From: Glaciecola amylolytica
Lineage (GTDB): Bacteria > Bacteroidota > Bacteroidia > Flavobacteriales_D > Crocinitomicaceae
DNA length: 64,000 bases
NCBI GenBank assembly: GCA_003856375.1
Contig: CP034120.1
Span: 2,418,001 to 2,482,000 of the forward strand
Direction of reading: 5' to 3'
Every line of letters begins with the position of its first letter. The stretch's first letter is position 1. The translations under genes and the position numbers were made by a program. Positions 61,098 through 64,000 of the stretch are shown one piece after another. Under the pieces are notes generated by a model. The model was not told where the DNA came from, did no database searches, and saw only the letters and a program-made list of their open reading frames with translations.

Positions 61098-62633
61098 TTA
61101 CTTAACAATAGATACCTGAGAAGATCGCTCTACATCACCTATTCTCACTTTAAGAATATACATTCCATTGGATACACGTTTGGTATCTAATTCTATTTTT
61201 TGACCGCCACGTTCATAAACGCCTGTCTTGCTTGCAACCACTTTGCCTCCCATATCTATTAACTGAAGGGAAATCGATTCTTCTTTCGCAAGTTCCGTAT
61301 GCACCATGACGTAATCTTTAGCAGGATTCGGCAAGACCTGATATCCCTCTTTCATTTGAGACGTTTTCAGCTCCTCTTCTGCTATTCGGTTAAGCTCTCC
61401 GAGTGAACCTCCCTCTACAGGTTTTGCAGATCTATTGTTCAAACTCGGTTGTGTGCCTCCATGAGCAGCTTCATAACAAAAACTTATACAAGTAATACAT
61501 TCCTCTTTTTGCTCTGTAATTTCGCGAACACATACCGTGTAATACCCGGAAGAACTGTAAGTATGACTTCCGATACCGGTAATCGTACCATCTCCCCAGT
61601 TAACGATATAGGTAGAAGTCGGGTTTGTAACGTCCAATACAACGGAAGCATTTGCTGTCCCGGAAGATGAACTGATTGCCGTATACAACGTGAAATTGCT
61701 ATTGCAGTTATTGCGGCAATCCCGCACACATATATTGTCATACTTTTTCACTTCTGAAGGATAACTGTTGACCTCCGGTGTCAATCCGATAGAAGTGCAG
61801 TTATTTATTACGTTATCAAAATCAGCACAAGTCATACCCGGCGTTGCAAAAGCCCAGGTACCATCGGCATTACTCGGAGGCACTCCTCCCGCACAATGAG
61901 CGATCGGTGCACAGACAGTCACCCAACCTGAACCAGGATTTAAAGCCGCATTCGCCACAAACATAATGGAATTCGTTCCATCCGAAAGGTAGATTTTCGG
62001 GTTATATGGAAGCCCACCGCCAAGAGGTTCTGCTTTCTCCAAAGCAACATCAAAACAAAGGCACTGACCGAGATAATTTTGTCCAAGATTGTTGTAGTCA
62101 ACCGTATTGGTGTACCATGAACCACCGGAAAGGTCTCCGATAGTCAAACAATTCGTACCATCCAAAGGATTCACTGCTGTATAATTCGTAGTTACACCGG
62201 TAGGAACCCAGTTTCCGGCCGGAGAACTGCCATCGAACGTCGTACATGGCGGTTCATCCACACACATACATTGCTGATTGGTGTACGCGCTGGAGTTGTT
62301 GTTTCCGCACTCTGACCGGACGCTCCACGAAAAACAGGGATAAGTCGACAAAGGAATAGTCATCGAGGTAGCGGTTGTCGTAAGCAAAACGCTGGAGGAA
62401 GGACCGGGATAATTCGGGCAGCACCGAGGATCACCCACATACAAATACACGGTATATCCTGTTGCTCCAAGTACAGGACTCCAACTTAATGTGATCGACG
62501 CGGAAGCCTTATTGTATTTACAGGAGGCCCCTAAAGGAGGTAAACAATTACTGACCAGTTGAGCATGGCTCCACTGAAAGCCCAATAGAAAAAAAATGCT
62601 CAATAAAGCAAGCCGAAGTTTCATTCGTTTCAT
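61098..62633 (-). CDS. T9SS type A sorted secreted protein with fibronectin-like and PKD-like domains
   Basis: The 511-residue protein has a signal ending WSHAQ (about 25). Residues about 30-115 look like a fibronectin type III or Ig-like domain (ASITLSWSPVLGATGYTVYLYVG, then FSWSVRSECGNNNSSAY). A larger Cys-rich beta domain lies at about 130-310, with a CBM-like look (CFDVALEKAEPLGGGLPYNP). A PKD-like unit YIVNWGDGTITGIGSHTYSSSGYYTVCV (about 345-372) follows. The last 80 residues (QVLPNPAKDYVMVHTE ... SNGMYILKVRIGDV) are the T9SS type A sorting domain. It is surface-displayed or released; ligand unknown. Single gene, with no clear -7 box upstream. Confidence 0.87.
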   Translation of the reverse strand: MKRMKLRLALLSIFFLLGFQWSHAQLVSNCLPPLGASCKYNKASASITLSWSPVLGATGYTVYLYVGDPRCCPNYPGPSSSVLLTTTATSMTIPLSTYPCFSWSVRSECGNNNSSAYTNQQCMCVDEPPCTTFDGSSPAGNWVPTGVTTNYTAVNPLDGTNCLTIGDLSGGSWYTNTVDYNNLGQNYLGQCLCFDVALEKAEPLGGGLPYNPKIYLSDGTNSIMFVANAALNPGSGWVTVCAPIAHCAGGVPPSNADGTWAFATPGMTCADFDNVINNCTSIGLTPEVNSYPSEVKKYDNICVRDCRNNCNSNFTLYTAISSSSGTANASVVLDVTNPTSTYIVNWGDGTITGIGSHTYSSSGYYTVCVREITEQKEECITCISFCYEAAHGGTQPSLNNRSAKPVEGGSLGELNRIAEEELKTSQMKEGYQVLPNPAKDYVMVHTELAKEESISLQLIDMGGKVVASKTGVYERGGQKIELDTKRVSNGMYILKVRIGDVERSSQVSIVK

Positions 62634-62995
62634 AATTCAGTTTTTAGTTGTTAGAAAATAGTGTGTTATGTTATCACAACATGCTGTTGTGCTTTGCATA
62701 TATAAAACAAAATAATTTGCCAGTCAATTTTTTTTTAAAATATTTCCATTATCACACAACAAACTGGATTACATCTCATTGTGCACAATACAAAGGCAGC
62801 CAAATCATTCTGAAGCAACTGAAAAGGTCTTCAATTAGCGGGATTTACATCCTGTTTTGATGTAAATGATTAGTGTCTAAACATCCTTATTCTGAGAATT
62901 CATCAACTAAACTTCCGGACAAGTCATAAAAATAATTTTATGGCGTGTCGGTACGTGATGCATCGCGTACCGACAATAAATTCTAACTTTGAAAC
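62634..62995. other. Intergenic region with several hairpins
   Basis: 362 bp. Hairpins: CACAACA/TGTTGTG at about 62677-62693; ATTTACATC/GATGTAAAT at 62843-62867; and the 30-nt near-perfect palindrome at 62946-62975. A TAACTTTG box lies at 62984-62991. A 70-codon plus frame at 62648 is not a convincing gene. Confidence 0.55.
62946..62975. repeat. 30-nt near-perfect palindrome upstream of the DUF2520 gene
   Basis: TGTCGGTACG at 62946-62955 pairs with CGTACCGACA at 62966-62975; the inner GATGCATC is itself palindromic and the only non-Watson-Crick pair is G-U. It ends 8 bp before the -7 box TAACTTTG (62984-62991), so it could be an operator or a dispersed repeat. Confidence 0.65.
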
Positions 62996-63757
62996 ATGAA
63001 CCAAAAAATGAAAATCGGGATCGTTGGAATGGGAAATGTAGGAATTCATTTTCTGCAGCGATTGATCGAATTAGGGCACAATCAACTGACCGTTTATTCC
63101 AGATCCGGAAATACAATTCCGAACCTGGTTGCACCGAAAGAAGTTCAATTCACGAATGATTTCAAGGAATTCATTGATTTTGATCTGGTATTTTGTGCTG
63201 TGAACGACAACAACATGGTTGAAATGGTTCGCCTGATTTCGAAATACGCTCCGGTTGTTTCAGTTTCCGGAACAGTCAATCTGAATCACCTGGAAACCAA
63301 ACATGCAATCGGTACCTTCTACCCGCTTCAAAGTTTCAAGGCTGATCAGGCGATTCATTGGGAAGGACTTCCTATTTTCATTGAAGCTCATGATCCGAAA
63401 TTCAACCATTTCCTGATGACATTTGCCAATGAATTCAGCGGGAATGCAATTGAGCTTTCGGAAGAAAAGCGCCAATACCTGCACGTTGCTGCCGTGTTCG
63501 CCAATAATTTCACCAATCACATCATTGATCTGGCAGCTCATTACTGCAAAGAACACGATATTGAATTCAACTGGCTGAAACCATTGATCAATCAAACGAT
63601 TGAAAAAATTCAGACCAACGACCCACACGATATTTTAACTGGTCCGGCTGTACGCAACGATCAAAGCACCTTGCAAAAACACCTGCAATTGCTGGATCCC
63701 GATCAAAGAAACATTTACCAGACATTGACAAACAGTATTATCAAACACCACAAATAA
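62996..63757 (+). CDS. Rossmann-like/DUF2520 protein
   Basis: The 253-residue protein has an NAD(P)-binding N-terminus (MKIGIVGMGNVGIHFLQRLIELGHN) of the ProC/IMP-dehydrogenase-like Rossmann type. The all-helical DUF2520 domain (about 125-250: HVAAVFANNFTNHIIDLAAHYC) follows. This is the usual Bacteroidota pair with the KdsC-like HAD protein encoded directly after it. The reaction is unknown; the fold resembles imine reductases and P5C reductase. Two in-frame ATG codons, 62996 and 63008, are possible; the -7 box TAACTTTG ends only 4 bp before the first, so the transcript may start at or just upstream of the second. Confidence 0.85.
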   Translation: MNQKMKIGIVGMGNVGIHFLQRLIELGHNQLTVYSRSGNTIPNLVAPKEVQFTNDFKEFIDFDLVFCAVNDNNMVEMVRLISKYAPVVSVSGTVNLNHLETKHAIGTFYPLQSFKADQAIHWEGLPIFIEAHDPKFNHFLMTFANEFSGNAIELSEEKRQYLHVAAVFANNFTNHIIDLAAHYCKEHDIEFNWLKPLINQTIEKIQTNDPHDILTGPAVRNDQSTLQKHLQLLDPDQRNIYQTLTNSIIKHHK

Positions 63758-63758
63758 G

Positions 63759-64000
63759 ATGATTAGCTACAAAGAACGTTTGAACGACATTTCCACTTTT
63801 ATCTTTGATATTGATGGTGTTTTGACTGACGGAACTGTGATCCCGTATCACGGAGAATTGTTGCGCGGACTGAATTCAAAAGACGGCTATGCTATCCAAT
63901 ATGCCGTGAAGAAAGGATACAAAGTATTCATCATCACCGGTGGAAACTCGGAAGATGTGAAAAACAGTTTATTGCATTTAGGCGTTTCGGAAGTGCATTT
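63759..64000 (+). CDS. KdsC-like HAD phosphatase, N-terminal part
   Basis: The window ends inside this gene; about 80 residues are visible. FIFDIDGVLTDGTV has the HAD motif I (DxDGVLTDG, nucleophile Asp), and KVFIITGGNSEDVKNSLLHLGVSEVH holds motif II (Thr in TGGNS). This is the C0 (capless) subfamily with KdsC, which removes phosphate from KDO-8-phosphate in lipopolysaccharide synthesis. Because many Bacteroidota genomes carry it after DUF2520 and away from other KDO genes, the substrate is not certain. Its ATG lies one base after the upstream stop, so the two are co-translated. Not seen: motifs III and IV, outside the window. Confidence 0.9.
   Translation, partial: MISYKERLNDISTFIFDIDGVLTDGTVIPYHGELLRGLNSKDGYAIQYAVKKGYKVFIITGGNSEDVKNSLLHLGVSEVH

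Noticed and set aside
1-64000. Prophage, transposon or integrative element
   Set aside because: No integrase, transposase, phage structural gene or flanking tRNA duplication was seen; tRNA-Lys is intact without an att-like repeat nearby.

Overview
The window reads as chromosome of a free-living, aerobic Bacteroidota bacterium, most likely order Flavobacteriales (my best guess is a Fluviicola/Crocinitomicaceae-type genome; this is inference). Grounds: many promoters with the Bacteroidota -7 box TAnnTTTG, weak or absent Shine-Dalgarno sequences, type IX secretion (T9SS) C-terminal sorting domains on several large secreted proteins, a gliding-motility-associated (type B) C-terminal domain, a long SecA with a zinc tail, and Bacteroidota-type gene orders (DUF3822-rsmD-coaD; guaA-LysM protein-hemF; DUF2520-HAD phosphatase). 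Oxygen-dependent HemF implies aerobic life.

Layout. 1-5 kb: the end of a sensor kinase, an SRPBCC protein, then a copper-handling cluster: a HYC_CC_PP protein, an HMA/DUF3347 lipoprotein, and a multicopper oxidase carrying an extra C-terminal beta-barrel-like domain. 5-9 kb: minus-strand regulators and stress enzymes (AraC, GNAT, pirin, Crp/Fnr). 9-11.5 kb: two secreted proteins, one T9SS cargo and one formylglycine-generating-enzyme-like protein without catalytic cysteines. 11.9-20 kb: small housekeeping and stress genes, a broken-looking DUF1801 gene, a secreted beta-propeller protein, a 622-residue protein with two beta/gamma-crystallin-like units, tRNA-Lys, a lone response regulator and a thioesterase. 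The propeller and crystallin-like genes share a duplicated upstream region.

20.4-32.3 kb: one 3983-residue T9SS adhesin made of 14 FG-GAP repeats, about 42 Ig-like repeats and a sorting domain. It is followed by a large unknown secreted protein and a PrsW-family membrane protease. 36-47.6 kb: helicase, the DUF3822-rsmD-coaD-thioredoxin-like operon, a nitroreductase/barrel/cupin/CPBP operon, an LRR lipoprotein, msrA, an MFS transporter, an NlpC/P60 hydrolase and a MerR regulator. 47.8-64 kb: divergent aroB and proline dehydrogenase, a PKD-rich T9SS type B protein, the guaA-LysM-hemF cluster, secA, another T9SS cargo, a DUF2520 protein and the start of a KdsC-like phosphatase.

The genes are largely core metabolism and surface biology. 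The less ordinary content is the homogenised adhesin array with its 444-bp higher-order repeat, the oxidase/barrel fusion, the crystallin-like protein with its duplicated regulatory region, a three-copy dispersed intergenic repeat, and several families of long palindromes. No CRISPR array, prophage, transposase or integrase was seen.
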